Positions 44,086-44,329 of a stretch of DNA of 44,329 nt are shown here, piece by piece. A model generated the notes under the pieces. That model worked only from the letters and a program-made list of their open reading frames with translations, was not told the DNA's origin and did not search any database. Location of the stretch: the NCBI RefSeq assembly GCF_002366715.1, contig NZ_DFBS01000041.1, forward strand, positions 1 through 44,329, read 5' to 3'. The position numbers were made by a program, and so were the translations under genes. Source of the stretch: Halomonas sp. UBA3074. GTDB lineage: Bacteria > Pseudomonadota > Gammaproteobacteria > Pseudomonadales > Halomonadaceae. The first letter of the stretch is position 1; each line of letters opens with the position of its first letter.

Positions 44086-44328
44086 TTAGAACATCATTCT
44101 AACACCGGCCACCACTCCAGTGTCTTCCGTGTTGTCGCCACTGGCGCGGGTGAGATCCGCCGTGTCGCCGTACTCTTTCTCCCAATAAGCACCGATGTAG
44201 GGGGCGAAGCGGCGGGTTACCTGATAGCCCAGACGCATACCGACACGAACGGAGTTAAGCCCTTCGCCCACGCCAAATTCTCCAACTTCGCTGGCGGCCA
44301 CGGCGATTTCGGTACGCGGCTGTAGGTA
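44086..44328 (-). CDS. copB: CopB-like copper resistance protein, C-terminal part (second copy, cut by window edge)
   Basis: The last 80 residues of a second CopB, open to the right edge of the window: IAVAASEVGEFGVGEGLNSVRVGMRLGYQVTRRFAPYIG, then GDTADLTRASG and VAGVRMMF. It differs from the left copy at a few residues and more third-codon positions in the first 90 bases, and is near identical later. Before the ISL3 insertion it was followed by the small secreted protein copy 3 (38385-38800), the same order as at the left end. Confidence 0.85.
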   Translation of the reverse strand, partial: YLQPRTEIAVAASEVGEFGVGEGLNSVRVGMRLGYQVTRRFAPYIGAYWEKEYGDTADLTRASGDNTEDTGVVAGVRMMF

Positions 44329-44329
44329 G

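Noticed and set aside
1..44329. CRISPR arrays, tRNA or rRNA genes, plasmid replication genes
   Set aside because: No regularly spaced repeats, no cloverleaf with conserved T-loop, and no Rep, Par or Mob protein could be found on either strand.

Overview
The window reads as an accessory region of a halophilic gammaproteobacterium, most likely a member of the Halomonadaceae. That is a judgement from protein resemblance and from the mix of copper-linked, formate and complex-I-like genes; no rRNA or housekeeping marker is present to prove it. There are many insertion-sequence remnants, duplicated blocks and frameshifted genes, as expected of a plasmid or genomic island. Both ends of the window lie inside copB-like genes that face each other as an inverted pair.

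Layout. (1) 1-3251: end of a CopB-like gene, a small secreted protein, a glutaredoxin-MauE fusion and an APC permease. (2) 3267-4452: a decayed IS3-family element. (3) 5110-13502: eight tightly coupled genes for a complex-I-like membrane complex (nuoA, a fused nuoB/nuoD-like gene, nuoH, J, K, L, M, N) with no NuoC, E, F, G or I, followed by ergothioneine genes egtB and egtD (13555-15827). (4) 15824-17948: remnants of lnt, of an HPP-family gene and of a short-chain dehydrogenase. (5) 18172-22564: a formate dehydrogenase locus (fdhF-like, DUF1641, fdhD). (6) 23084-26451: an HPP membrane protein coupled to a second, unusual molybdopterin oxidoreductase. (7) 26719-31386: integrase remnant, an ATP-grasp-like protein, a cytochrome c / DUF305 / lipoprotein operon and a ferritin-like protein. 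(8) 31414-34294: a second, inverted and decayed copy of the block in (1). (9) 34295-36802: decayed IS30 and IS3 elements. (10) 37043-38800: a DcaP-like porin and a third copy of the small secreted protein. (11) 38871-44014: an ISL3-family (ISPpu12-type) element carrying lspA, a cation-efflux gene and merR, plus 1.8 kb of extra DNA with a Pho-type porin and a truncated porin. (12) The second copB end.

Two results tie the window together. First, one promoter layout, TTCAG-N6-TTCAR-N10-(-10 box), occurs with identical spacing in front of the complex-I-like operon (5000), the three small-secreted-protein genes (315, 34216, 38863), both APC permeases (1806, 32856) and the DcaP-like porin (38299). 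This looks like a regulon of one OmpR/PhoB-type response regulator. Its members lie beside copB, so metal or envelope stress is a plausible but unproven signal. Second, the complex-I-like operon keeps the ion-channel residues of NuoL/M/N/K but has lost the cluster-N2 cysteines and much of the quinone-site signature. It may therefore be an ion-translocating module with no NADH-oxidising arm. The 5144-bp unit 38871-44014 is flanked by a perfect 8-bp duplication of a site that is still intact in the two other copies, which indicates that the ISL3 element moved together with neighbouring DNA beyond its own right end.
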